From: Cocos nucifera
Lineage: Eukaryota > Streptophyta > Magnoliopsida > Arecales > Arecaceae
DNA: 64,000 bases
Direction of reading: 5' to 3'
Assembly: GCA_006176705.1 (NCBI GenBank)
Contig: QRFJ01000048.1
Coordinates: forward strand, 597,221-661,220
In this document: in pieces, positions 12,910 to 24,463 of the stretch
Layout: each line of letters opens with the position of its first letter
Numbering within the stretch: position 1 is the first letter of the stretch
The notes under the pieces: model-generated
The model's database searches: none
What the model was told of the DNA's origin: nothing
Seen by the model: the letters and a program-made list of their open reading frames with translations, nothing else
Translations under genes and position numbers: made by a program

Positions 12910-14520
12910 ATTGAGGTTGAGCTCGAAAGAGATCTTATATCCTACCGAGGTTGAAGGAGATCTTATCTCCTGTTGAGGTTGATGTTGAAGCTCTGGGGAG
13001 ATCTTATCTTCAGCCGAGGTTGAAGAAGATCTTATCTCCTATTGATGTTGACATTGAAGCTCAAAGAAGATCTTATCTCCAGCTGAGGTTAAAAAAGATC
13101 TTATCCCTTGTTGACGTTGAAGCTCGGAAGAGATCTTATCTCCAACCGAGGTTGAAGGAGATCTTATCTCCTATTGACATTGACATTGAAGTCCGGGGGA
13201 GATCTTATCTCCAACCGAGGTTGAAGGAGATCTTATCTCCTGTTGATATTGAAGTTGAAGCTCAGGAGAGATCTTATCTCCAACCGAGGTTGAAAAGATG
13301 TTATCTCCAATCGAAGTTGAAGGAGATCTTATCTCCTATTAAGGTTGAAGCTCGAAAGAGATCTTATCTCCAACCGAGATCGAAAGAGATCTTATCTCCT
13401 ATTGAAGTTAAAGCTCGGAGAGATCTTATCTCCGATCGAGGTTGAAGGAGATCTCATCTACTGTTGAAGTTGAAGCTCGAAGGAGATCTTATCTTCAGTC
13501 GATGTTGAAGCTCACGAGAGATCTTATCTCCAACTGAGGTTGAAGAAGATCCTATCTCTCATTGACATTGAAGCTCGGGGGAGATCTCATCTTTGGCCAA
13601 GATTGAAGCAGATCTTATCTCCTATTGAAGTTGAAGCTCGGAAGAGATCTTATCTCCGACCGAGATTAAAGAAGATCTTATCTCCTGTTGTCGTTAAAGC
13701 TCGGAGGAGATCTTATCTCCAATCGAGGTTGAAGGAGATCTTATCTCCTATTCGAGGTTGACATTGAAGCTCGGGAGAGATCTTATCTCCAGCTGAGGTT
13801 GAAAGAGATCTTATTTTCTGTTAAGGTTGACGTTGAAGCTCGAGAGAGATCTTATCTTCAATCGAGATTAAAGGAGATCTTATCTCCTATTGAGGTTGAC
13901 GTTAAAGCTCGGAGAGATCTTATCTCCAACCGAGGTTGAAGGAGATCTTATCTCCTATTGATATTGACGTTGAAGCTCAGGAGAGATCTTATCTCCAACC
14001 GAGGTTGAAGGAGATCTTATCTCCTATTGATGTTGACATTGAAGCTCAGGGAAGATTTTATCTCCAGCCGAGGTTGAAGGGGATCATATCCCCTGTTATC
14101 GTTGAAGCTTGGGGGAGATCTTATCTTCAACCAAGGTTGAAGAAAATCTTATTTTCTATTGAGGTTGGCATTGAAGCTTGGGGAAGATTTTATCTCCAAT
14201 CGAGGTTGAAGAAGATCTTATCTCCTATTGAGGTTAACATTGAAGCTCGGAAGAGATCTTATCTCCAGCCAAGATTGAAGGAGATCTTATCTCCTGTTGA
14301 CGTTGAAGTTAAAGCTCGAAGGAGATCTTATCTCCAGCCAAGGTTGAAGGATATCTTATCTCCTATTGAGGTTGAAGTTGAAGCTCGGGGGAGATCTTAT
14401 CTCCGATCGAGATTGAAGAAAATCTTATCTCCTGTTGATGTTGAAATTGAAGTTTGAAGTAGATCTTATCTGCAACCAGGATTGAAGAATATCTTATCTC
14501 CTGTTAAGGTTGAAGCTCGA
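12910..14520. repeat. GAGATCTTATCTCC hairpin tandem array, left copy
   Basis: A core close to GGAGATCTTATCTCC recurs about every 33-35 bp, several dozen times. Each core can fold as a 6-bp stem with a 3-nt loop. Cores alternate with two linkers, one like AACCGAGGTTGAAG and one made of GTTGAN hexamer steps ending GAAGCTCG. Because the linkers change mainly by 6 bp, reading frames stay open for hundreds of bases (for example 13936-14457, plus strand). They give a monotonous RSYLQPRLKEILSP pattern that is very unlikely to be a real protein. The array lies where gag-pol would be expected in the LTR retrotransposon. Confidence 0.9.
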
Positions 14521-14759
14521 AGAAGAGTTCCGATCCTGGGTTTCCATGCTTGTTGCTTATTACGAACGTCGAGCTCGTTGTGGACGTCGAGCCTATTGTG
14601 GACATCGAACTAGGACCTCTCTTGCAAACTAGAATAAGAATCTGCCTTTCGCATTTGACGTAGTCAGATCATCGTGAAAAAATACGTGTTAGAATTCTCC
14701 ACCGAGCTTCTTTCTTTTCCACATCTTTGGCCTATGAGAATCTAACTTTTGCTCATATT

Positions 14760-15140
14760 AGGACGAAATTCTTCTCCCATTCCTAACAGACGACAGGGGC
14801 ACATTAGGGCCATTGTCGGAGCCTCTCTTCTCACCTCATCTAAAATGAACGAGGCGTTCGACTTTGCTCACGTTAGGATAAGGTTCTCCTGCTATTCCTA
14901 ATCGAGTTGTAGGGGTATATTATGGCCGTTGTCGGGGCTTCTCTTCTCATCTCGTCTAAAATAAATGAGGCCTCCGACTTTTCTCACGTCAGGACAAGGT
15001 TATCCTCCTATTCCTAATGGACTGTAGGGGCATATTAGGGCCATTGTCGGAGCCCCTCCTCTCACCTTATCTTAAATAACTAGAGGTCTTTAATTTGCCC
15101 ATGTTAGGATGAGGTTCTCCTCATATTCCTAATACGGGCA
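14760..15140. repeat. About 130-bp tandem repeat, left copy
   Basis: Roughly three and a half diverged copies of a unit that includes ACGTTAGGACGAGGTTCTCC, CCTAACGG, a GGGGCACATTAGGGCC block, GTCGGAGCC and CTCATCTCGTCTAAAATGAA. The same unit occurs inside the middle retrotransposon (22130-23090), so it is a shared part of this element family. Confidence 0.8.
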
Positions 15141-15229
15141 TTTTTAATTACTTCTTTTCTTTCGTCACATAGTTTTTGCACTAAAAAATAATAATATTGA
15201 AATGGAGGAGTTTTATTGAAGAAAAATTA

Positions 15230-15520
15230 TTGACAGTACATTCTCAGACTTTCTGAGTTTTAAGATCGTGGGAGCGTTGTTCCTCCAAGATGGAAAAGCT
15301 CTTTTTAAGGTAGACAGAAAAGTTCGACAAAAGATGACGTCTGGTGCACCGTGGAGCAGCATCATGATCTAGAAGATTTTTAGGTGATCGATCGGATCAG
15401 AGGTTTCATCATAGCTTTCAAATTGGAAGAGCTTGAAATTCGATGGAACGGACTCTTGCATAATTTGGAGAAAGAAAGGAGGATCGGTGCAGACATCGTC
15501 ATGGCGGGTCAGGATGACAT
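15230..15520 (-). pseudogene. Broken gag fragment, left-arm retrotransposon
   Basis: The minus strand reads as retrotransposon gag, with FKLFQFESYDETSDPIDHLK followed by a stop and then MMLLHGAPDVIFCRTFLSTL. This resembles the gag core domain of Ty3/gypsy elements, in which a YDG..DP..H motif precedes C-R-x-F and A..W. An in-frame TAG shows it is inactive. The mirrored copy is at 47943-48209. Confidence 0.72.
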
Positions 15521-17348
15521 GGCAGAGTTCCTTAATCCATCGATCCATCTTTCGCAGTTTCTGATCAAGGACGTCATCTTGATCGTAGATCTTGGAAGAC
15601 TTTCGATCGTAGATGGAGAAGGTCTCTTTCGAAAAAGAATCATGATCCGAACAAGAATTCTCTGTTCTCTATTTTTCTTTTTCAAGGACAACGGGTATGC
15701 TAGCCCAAGTGCTCTTCCTTGAAATCGATTTCTGACATTTCGATGGTGGATTTTAGCAGAATCGCCATCGGAGGCTGCCGCATGGTCTGCACCATCTTGG
15801 TGAGGTCCCAAACCCACTACATCAGTATGTTAAACTACTCCAAATCTACCATAATCGTCAGTGGAGAAGAAGATTGAAGCACCGATGCTGGAGCAGAAAT
15901 AAGTAGATCTGGCTTGGATCTGATGGCAGAAGTGGTAGATCTTCGGATAGTCGCCTTCTTTGGAGGCATTTCTTGGGATTGAGGGAGGAGATGGAGATGG
16001 ATCTTGAAGAAGAACATCCATAGGATCGATTGAGCACTCTTTTAAGAATAAGAATACCTTAGGAATAGAGGTCTCTTCCTCCAGCACCAATCCTGTTGGT
16101 GCAGAATCTGGTTAATGTTGGATTGAGCTGGAGTTGAAAAAGAAAAGGTTACCATCGGTGATCTATAAAATAAAGTTTCGTTCGGAGTCGATGGTGGTGG
16201 CTCTGGTAGGATCCTCCGACGATCAAGTCAACTCTTCTAGCCAACAGAAATAGAGTGCTCAGACAAAAATTTAGCAGAATTTTTAGAAGAAGAAGAGAGC
16301 TTAGAGAAAATATATCTAGAGGATCCTTTTTTATAAATGGAGCCTGTCATAACCATCCGATAGTGAGTCGCTCGAGATCATATGAAATTTATTACGAAGA
16401 GAGATGTCGCTTGTAATAGACTGATAATGACAATCATAACCTTCGGTAGTAGGATCGTCTGTAGCAGACTAATAAATGATAGTCATAATCGTTCGATAGT
16501 AGGATCGTCTATTCATTGAGATTTAATAGTCGAAGTCCGAAGGAAGCAGGTGTTGGTTGGTGAAGAACTTTGACATATATCAATTTCAGAAGAGTTCGAA
16601 CTCCTAAAGAAAATACGACTAGAGGGGATTATCTGGGAGGAATACTACTTGAAATATGAAAGTAATCCATTGGAGGAATCTAAATAAAGTTTGACTGAAA
16701 AAGATGTTCGGAAGGAGTTCGGCTCCTGAAAGAATCCGACTGAATGAGAGGTCCGAAAGAAGTTCGACTGAAGGAGAAGTTCGGAATGGATTTGGCTCCT
16801 AAAAAAATTTAACTGAAGAAAAAATTTGAAAGAAATTTAGCTTCTGAAGGAATCCGACTGAGGAAAAAGTTTGGAAGGAGTTCGACTTCTGAAAAAATTC
16901 GATTGAAGGAGAGATCCAGAAGGAGTTCGACTTTTGGAAGATCTGATCAAAGGAGAAGTTTGGAAGGAGTCTGACTAATGGAGAAGTCTGACTGAAGAAA
17001 AAGTCTGGGAGGAGTTCAGCCCTATAAGAGTTCGAAAGAGATTCGACCGTTGGAGGAGTTCGGCTACTTGAAGGAGTTCGGCTAGGATTTTAGCCGCTAG
17101 AGGGAGTCCGAGAGGGATTCGACTGCTGGAGGAGTTTGGTTGCTAAAGAAGTTCGATCGAAGTTCGACTGTTGGAGGAAGAATTTTCAATCGAAGCTCTT
17201 TCGTGATTATCAATCGTATTAGGCTAAGCATTAGACTAGACTTCGATGGAAGCGGAGTTTATCCCCAATATGATACATCGAGATGAACACTTGAACGAAG
17301 TCTATAAGAATAAGTAGCTATGATTGATGGCATGCATAGCCATATGGT

Positions 17349-18061
17349 AGTGCTATCAACGAGCTGGATCCAGACTCGAGACCCATGGATATTTATCCGA
17401 CGGATCTGTATATGATATTAGCATCAGACCTATTTATTCGGATCCAGATCCGGATCCAATAAATTATAACATAAACGAATAGGATCTAAATATTTAATAT
17501 CCAAACCTGATAGACTCAAGATTCGAATAATAAAATAATATATATATTAAAAATAATAAAAAAAATTATCTTTTTTTTTTTTTCCTCCTAAGATCTCTCT
17601 CGATCTTTCACCCTCACCGGACCTCCCACCTCAATCTTTTATCGAACCCCCCCTCTCTCTCTCCATCTATCGATCTTGCTCATCGACGATCGATGAGCGA
17701 CCAACCCCCTCCCTCTCTCCCTCTCTCGGTCTTTCTCTATCCCTCTCTCAGTCTCTCCCTCTCTCGATCTCCCTCACCGATGACCAGACTCTCTCCCTTT
17801 CTCGATCTTGTTTATCGACTGCTCCCTGTGGCTCTTCTGGCACCCCCGTGGCTCGTCACACCGTCCCGCCCCTTGCAGCTCCCCTGGCATCCCGTGTGGC
17901 CGTGCCCCCCATGGCTCCTCCGGCACCTCGACAGCTCCCTCGACACCCCTGCGCAGCCGCGCTCCCCGCGGCTCCCCTAGCACCCCTGCGGCTTGTCACA
18001 CCGTCCGCCCCCCTGTGGCTCGCCTGGCAACCCGCGGCCTATTGCATCCCCATGCCCCCTG
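17349..18061. mobile_element. TIR DNA transposon, left copy, truncated by the N gap
   Basis: This is the mirror of 45002-46109. It begins right after CCATATGGT with TAGTGCTATCAACGAGCTGG, contains GGATCC-rich palindromic ends and a CT/GC-rich interior, and runs into the N gap. The missing part by comparison with the right arm is about 0.39 kb, close to the gap size of 397. Confidence 0.6.
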
Positions 18062-18458
18062 NNNNNNNNNNNNNNNNNNNNNNNNNNNNNNNNNNNNNNN
18101 NNNNNNNNNNNNNNNNNNNNNNNNNNNNNNNNNNNNNNNNNNNNNNNNNNNNNNNNNNNNNNNNNNNNNNNNNNNNNNNNNNNNNNNNNNNNNNNNNNNN
18201 NNNNNNNNNNNNNNNNNNNNNNNNNNNNNNNNNNNNNNNNNNNNNNNNNNNNNNNNNNNNNNNNNNNNNNNNNNNNNNNNNNNNNNNNNNNNNNNNNNNN
18301 NNNNNNNNNNNNNNNNNNNNNNNNNNNNNNNNNNNNNNNNNNNNNNNNNNNNNNNNNNNNNNNNNNNNNNNNNNNNNNNNNNNNNNNNNNNNNNNNNNNN
18401 NNNNNNNNNNNNNNNNNNNNNNNNNNNNNNNNNNNNNNNNNNNNNNNNNNNNNNNNNN
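18062..18458. other. Assembly gap, 397 N
   Basis: A run of N. Sequence before it is the inverted-duplication arm; sequence after it is unrelated to the partner arm. Any reading frame spanning it is meaningless. Confidence 1.
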
Positions 18459-20586
18459 ATACCCTTCAGACATGGTATTCATCTTTCCAAGAAGATGTGA
18501 TACATCCTTTGAGTTAATGGTAATGATAATTCATATTTTCAAGAGTTAAAAATTTAAGACATGAATAATCATTATTAACTCATAAAATGCTTCCGACCAT
18601 AGGATCATCACGAGGATGGTGATTGATTTGGAAGGTTGGTGTACAATCACTTTTTTTAGTAGATGAGTCTTAAGTCTATGGTGTAGAGACACCGAAGCGA
18701 GAGTATGGATACTCGTTAGAGAACGAGGGTACTGAGTGTGACCATCTCGAGTAGTCATTAGGAAGTCTACCTTCTCGTCAATGACCTGATTTGATGCTGT
18801 AGTGGTGTGTCTGATTCTTTGATCTGAGGTGCATGGATAGTTCACCTTGAGGGTATTATAGTTTGACTACACTACAACTCGGTCTCCTAGCCATACGGAA
18901 TCCTGAGGTGTATGTTGGCTATAGCATGTTCATTGAATAGAGATTATAGAGCCAAAGAGGAAGAAGAGGTAGAGCGGAGTGTTGAAAAATTGAAAGAGGA
19001 GAGTCAGGCCACCGAAGAGTCGGATAGCCGAAGAGCCAGATTTGTAGAACTGTCCTTAAACTCTGACCTCCAAAGAAGAACACTTTCTCCTCTTGTATAA
19101 CTTTTGAATTGCTAAATTATAATTGCTACTTGCTAAATATTTAATGAAAGAGAGAAGAATTGCTAGAAGAAAAAACAAATAGAAGTAGAGAGATTAGAGA
19201 GGGAGAGAATTGATTTGATGAATTGGTATGGTACGAATGAAGGAGGAGGATCCTATTTATAGAAGTCTCAAAATTCTTATTTTTCCAAAATATCCCTCAA
19301 TCTAGTTATTTTTGGATGGTTAAAAACGTCAAAATGATAAAAACAAGAAAAATAGCCGTTGGGATCCCTTAAAAAAAATCTAATTTAACTATTACGGATC
19401 GTGTCTGGCCCGTTTGGAATCATTATGGACCGTGCCAGGCACGGCTTGTTTGAGGCCATTACGTGCTGTGCCAAGCACGGCCTGTTTGGAGCCATTGCGG
19501 GCCTTGCTAGGCATGACCTATTTGGACTGAAAAAAAGTGGGCCGAATAGGCCAACAGATCATGCCTGGCATGGCCCATCAGTTCTCAGGTCTAGGGCTAT
19601 GCCAAACAGAGGGTTTAGGCTTTTTGTGTAATGTTGGCATGGCCTATTTAGCAGATGGACCGTGCCTGGTATAGCTAGTTATAGTGTCTAGCCCGATGGG
19701 CCTAGCCCGAGCCAGGCCAGATATGGCTCGATGCCCAAGTCTATCCATCTTTCACCATCATAGATTAAGTGGATCAATTAGCACCCTCTGTATTGCTGGA
19801 TCTTCAACGGGATCCATCATCAACGGATCAAATTTCAGTGGCAATAGTTTTATTTTCTTTGAAAGAACATGAAAACTTCAAAAAATAGTGGCAAAAATTT
19901 GATAAGTTTATTATTTTCATGTTATTTTGGTATATCAACTATGATCTTATTATTACCGTTGGCTGTTTGCAGGGGTGCTACCGTGTCAAAAATGATTGAA
20001 TTGGAGTTTGATCAAGCTTGGCTTGAAATTAGTTTCAAGCTTGTTTGTTTTATTTGTTATTTAATCGAGCTTATTTTGCATAGTAATTTTGAATTAAGCA
20101 AAACTCTAGTGTAGCTCAAGTAGTTTGATAACATTTATTGAGCCAAGATAAACTTCTATAACACTTCAATTTGAGCTTTGTTAAAACTTGGTTCATCCTA
20201 AGCTTGATTTAAGTTCAATCCACACCTAAACCAAGTTCGCTCAATTATATAAACCTCAATTCAAGCTTGGTTGAAGCTTGATTTGATTTGATTATATGCT
20301 GATGAAACCAATGATCAGCTTTTGAACTAGGTCTAATGATTAATTATATAATAATCGATATAATATAAGAAATTAGAGTCTTGTCAATCTAAGTTCGGTA
20401 GAGTCAATTTGCAGACTTGGCATGAAATTTTTAAGCCCATGAACTAGGACTATATATGATCGAATTACAACCTAATAAAATTTGATTCGAGGACATTTAA
20501 TTAAAATCAGTCTCACATTGAACTCAAGCTGCTTAGGTCATTTGATAATTGTAGAGTTCAAGTCATCACCAATCAAATTATCTCCC
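18459..20586. other. No gene seen; transposon-derived DNA
   Basis: Three blocks can be told apart. 18459-18910 resembles non-coding retrotransposon sequence, without recognisable ends. 19391-19720 is full of GGCACGGCC/CCGTGCC motifs in both orientations, typical of palindromic non-autonomous DNA elements. 19990-20330 has repeated AAGCTTGG/CAAGCTTG motifs and is also inverted-repeat rich. No coding region with credible protein similarity was found. Confidence 0.6.
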
Positions 20587-21609
20587 TGTTGACGCAGAAT
20601 CTGGTCATCGTCGAAATTAGCTGGAGCGATGGTGGATGAGGTCGCCGTCGGAGATCTGTAAAATAAAGTTCCATCCGGAGCCAGTGGGGGGTGGCTCCGG
20701 CAGGACCCTCCGACGATCAAGTCAGCTCCGGTCAACAGAAATAGAGTGCTCGGAAATGAGTTCCGCTGAGCTTAGAAAAGGAGAGGAGAGCTTAGAGATC
20801 AGAGTTATTTGAGTTAGTGTATCTGGAGGATCCTTTATAGGCGGAGCTTAGTTGATGGTGACGGCCATACCATCTAGCAGAGAGCCGCTGGGGCCGCATG
20901 GAGTTCGATATGAAGAGAAAGGCATCATCAGGCGGATAGTGACAGCCATACTGATAGATCATGAGCCACATGAGGATAGTTACGGAGAGAGTGGTGTTGC
21001 TAATAGTGGCGACCATATCGTCCGATCTTGTCATCCATTGCAGACTGATGGCGACAGTTCGTCCAGAGAAGTTTGGACTTATAGGAGAGTTTGGCTGAAG
21101 GGAAAGCTCGGGAGGAGCTCGACCGTAGAGGAGTTCGGAGGAGCTCGACCGACTGAAGGGACGACCGCTTGAGGAGTTCGATCGAGGGACGACTGTTGAG
21201 GAGTTTGGATGCTGGGGGATTCCATTAAAGTCTGACTGCTTAGAGTTTAAGGAGCTCGGCCGCTAAGCAGTTCGACCGGCTGAACGAGTTCGAAGAAGCT
21301 CGGACGCTGGGAGTTCGAGGAGCTCGATCGTTAAGCAGTTCGATCGGCTGAATGGATTCTAAGGAGCTCGACTGCTGGGAGTCCAAGGAGCTCAGCCGCT
21401 AAGTAGTTCGACCGACTGCAGGAGTTCGGCTAAGATCCATCCGTTGAAGCTCTTCCATGGCTACTGATTGCATTAGATAGAGCATTGAACTTGACTTCGA
21501 TAGGAGCGGGGTTTATCTCCAACAATTGTCCTCCTACTTTCGAGCTTGAAATTCGAGAGAAGAAAGTGTAGAAAAGGCGACTGTCGAAGTCCTCTTCTGG
21601 GCTCCGTGC

Positions 21610-23090
21610 TGGTTCAGATCGAAGCTCGGAGGGGAGATTTTATCTTCAGTCAAAGTTGATGTCGAAGTTGAGGCCCGAGGAAGATCTCATCTCCAACCGA
21701 GGTTGAGGTAGGCCTCATCCGCTGCGATCGAGGTCGGAGGTTGAGCTCCTCGGGGGCGATATTATCTCCAGCAGTCGAGGTTAATACAATCGCTCGGAAG
21801 AGATCTGATCTCAGGACGAGGTTGTCTCCGATCTTATCTCTGGTCGAGGTTGTCTCGACCGCTCGAAAGAGATCTTATCTCTGGTCGAGGTTGGCTCGGT
21901 CTCATATGGTTGGGGTTGATGCAGGCACTCGGAAAAGATCCGATCTATAGTCAAGATTGTCCACGATCGTTCGAAAGAGATCTTATCCCTAGCCGAGATT
22001 GACTTGGTTGCTCGAGAGAGATCTTATCTCTGGTCGAGGTTGTCAATGGTCGCTCGGAAGAGATCTTATCTCTAGCCGAGATTGTCAACGATCGCTTGAG
22101 AGAGATCTTATCTCTAGTTGAGGTTGTTGCTCGCATTAGGACGAGGTTCTCCTCCTATTTCTAACGGGCCGTCGGAGCACATAAGGGCCGCTGTCAGGGC
22201 CTCTCCCTCCATCTCGTCCTTTATGAATGAGGCCTTCGCTCGGAAGAGATCTTATCTCTAGCCGAGGTTGTTCACGGTCGCTCGGAGAGATCTTATCTCT
22301 AGCCGAGGTTGTTGCTCGCGTTAGGACGAGGTTCTCCTCCTGTTCCTAACGGGCTGTGGGGGCACATAAGGGCTGTTGTTAGGGCCTCTTCTCCCATCTC
22401 GTTCTTTATGAATGAGGCCTTCGATTGACTCGGTCACTCAGAAGAGATCTTATCTCTAGCCGAGGTTGTCAACGGTCGCTCGGGAGAGATCTTATCTCTA
22501 ATCGAGGTTGTCAACGGTCGCTCGGGAGAGATCTTATCTCTAGTCGAGGTTGTTGCTCACGTTAGGATGAGGTTCTCCTCCTGTTCCTAACGGACTGTGG
22601 AGGCACATAAGGGCCCCTGTCAGGGCCTCTCCCCCATCTCGTCCTTTGTGAATGAGGCCTTCGGTTGACTCGATCGCTCGAAAAGAGATCTTATCTCTAG
22701 TCGAGGTTGTCAACGGTCGCTCGGAAGAGATCTTATCTCTAGCCGAGGTTGTTGCTCGCGTTAGGACGAGATTCTCCTTCTGTTCCTAACAGGCTATGGA
22801 GGCATACAAGGGCCGCTATCAGGGCCTCTCTCCCTATCTCGTCCTTTGTGAATGAGGCCTTCGGTTGACTCGGTCGTTCGAAAGAGATCTTATCTCTGGC
22901 CGAGGTTGTTGCTCGCGTTAGGATGAGATTCTCCTCCTGTTCCTAACGAGCCATGGGGGCACATAAGGACCGTTGTCAGGGTCTCTTCCCCCATCTCGTT
23001 CTTTGTGAACGAGGCCTTCGCTCGGAAGAGATCTTATCTCTAGCCGAGGTTGTTGCTCACGTTAGGACGAGGTTCTCCTTTTGTTCCTAA
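21610..23090. repeat. Composite tandem array inside the middle retrotransposon
   Basis: Cores of GAGATCTTATCTCT with GCCGAGGTTG linkers alternate with a roughly 120-bp unit containing GTTAGGACGAGGTTCTCCTCC, the GGGGCACATAAGGGCC block and CATCTCGTCCTTTGTGAATG. Five or more higher-order copies can be followed. In the arm elements the same two repeat types sit as separate blocks; here they are interleaved. Confidence 0.85.
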
Positions 23091-23399
23091 CGTGGTAATT
23101 ATTGACTGCTTCTTTCCTATCATCGCATAGTTTTTGCATCCAGAAATAATATTATTGAAAGAAAGTTACTGGCAGTGCATCCCCAAATTCTGTGTTTCAG
23201 GGTCGTGATAGCGTTGTTCCTCTGCATTCTCTCCGGCAGTAAATCCTGGGCCGGACGACCTTCTCTATTTCATGCTAGCCTTCTCAATTTGGAGCAAGCT
23301 CTTGGCTTTATCGCTGGGAGATGATGAATCACCGATGTACCAAGCTCCTCTCCGGAGTAACGTTGATGATGCCGTGAAGCGGCCGACCTTGTCGTTTCT

Positions 23400-24463
23400 A
23401 GTTACGACAGTGCCCTTGGCTGATATTCTTCTGCTTTAGGCTGGCGTCGAAGGAATTTATCCAACTACCCCTTTCTGACGAGCTCCTCAATTTCATCTCG
23501 GAGCTGCATACATTCCTCAGTGTCGTGGCCGTGGTTGCGATGGTAGAGGCAGTACTTGCTTCGTTCGCGCTTGTTTGGGGGAGACCGCAACCCTTCTGGT
23601 CTTGGTAGCTGGTGAGAATTTGAGTTCGAGGAGCGTTGAGAGGGGCATGGTCACGGGACCTTTCGGAAGGAGGGCTTCTTCGCACCCTTCTATTGGGGCT
23701 TCCTCGATGGTGAGCTCAAAAAGTTCGGGCCTTGCTTGCACTGGGGAGATCGTGGATGCGGCTGAACTTTATTCCATCTCCTTCTGAAACCTGCGGGAGA
23801 ACTTCATGTCCCTTTATCGGGACTTCCTTGGTGACATACTCGAGCGGGAGTTCGGCCTCACTTGCACCGAACTTCATTCCACGGGAGAACTTCATTCCGC
23901 CCTCGCTTGCACCAAACTTCGTTCTGCTTTTCTGCGAAACCCTTCATGGGAGAACTTTCTGCTTCTTTTGTTCGGACTTCCTTTATGACGAGCTCGAGGG
24001 GGAGCTCGGCTTTCCTTGGCTGCCGAACTTCATTCTGCTTCTATGGGAGAACTTCTGCTCTTTGTTTCTCCTTCCTTAGGGCGATTGGTATGCTCGAATG
24101 CTCTTTCTTAAGGCTGATTCCTCGCATCCTCATGGCGGAATTACTGACAAAATTTTTGCCAGAGGTTGTTGCACGGTCTGCATCATCTCGGTGGGGCCAC
24201 GAACCCGACCAGTAGGTTGAACTGCTCCATGTCTGCGGTGGCTTCGTGTGGAACCTAGGCTGTCGGGGCTGCAATGGGAGCAGGTGGACCTGGTGCGCAG
24301 GACGCCGATCGCCGAATCGAAGCTCTCTTGGAGGCATTTTCTCTTCGAGAAAGAACTCTAGTGAGGAAGAAGAGATCTCCGGGGAGAGAGAAATCATCGC
24401 CGAGCACTCCTTTAGGAATAAGGGAACCTTGGAGGTTTGGGGTTGCCCTTCCTCTAGCGCCAA
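23400..24463 (-). pseudogene. Gag remnant of the middle retrotransposon
   Basis: Two pieces are readable. The 5' piece (24463-24041) starts MALEEGQPQTSKVPLFLKEC just inside the primer-binding site. Near 23561-23453 a second piece reads KYCLYHRNHGHDTEECMQLR, then DEIEELVRKG, a stop, and LDKF. The C-x2-x-H-x-x-x-GH-x-T-x-x-C arrangement followed by an acidic helix is a zinc-knuckle-like motif of some plant Ty3/gypsy gag proteins. Frame changes and stops show it is dead. Confidence 0.75.

Larger units (their letters stand above)
11363..17270 (-). mobile_element. Gag-bearing LTR retrotransposon with internal tandem arrays, left arm
   Basis: On the minus strand the 5' LTR is 17270-16094 (1177 bp) and the 3' LTR 12823-11363 (1461 bp). 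The LTR ends are TATTGGGGATAAAC and CCAACA or CCAATA. A primer-binding-type start follows the 5' LTR (GGATTGGTGCTGGAGGAAG). A short broken gag region comes next (about 16090-15240), then about 3.5 copies of a roughly 130-bp repeat (15140-14760), then the hairpin array (14520-12910), and a purine-rich tract (GAAAGTGGGCAAAC) before the 3' LTR. No protease, reverse transcriptase or integrase was recognised, so it is non-autonomous. The LTRs differ in length because a 45-bp unit inside them is expanded. No clear 5-bp target duplication was seen. It lies 640 bp upstream of the importin ATG. Confidence 0.82.
7160..18454. repeat. Left arm of an 11.3-kb inverted duplication
   Basis: Every reading frame and repeat in this stretch reappears in reverse complement at 45002-56290, in matching order. 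Paired coordinates sum to 63459 across the importin end, 63460-63461 in the hairpin array and 63456-63458 towards the gap. The arm includes importin exons 1-5, its promoter, a complete LTR retrotransposon and most of a TIR transposon. The final roughly 0.4 kb falls in the N gap at 18062-18458. Sequence after the gap no longer matches the partner arm. Confidence 0.93.

Noticed and set aside
12951..14457. Long open frames with repeated RSYLQPRLKEILSP units
   Set aside because: They follow from tandem DNA units whose lengths are multiples of 3. There is no start context, they lie antisense to gag inside a non-autonomous retrotransposon, and the other copy is frame-broken by one base.
12910..14520. 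CRISPR-like array
   Set aside because: Regular repeats with short spacers, but spacers are themselves repeats, the host is a plant and the array lies inside an LTR retrotransposon.
17693..18549. Pro/Leu-rich frames running through the N gap
   Set aside because: They depend on N bases being in frame and on a low-complexity transposon interior.
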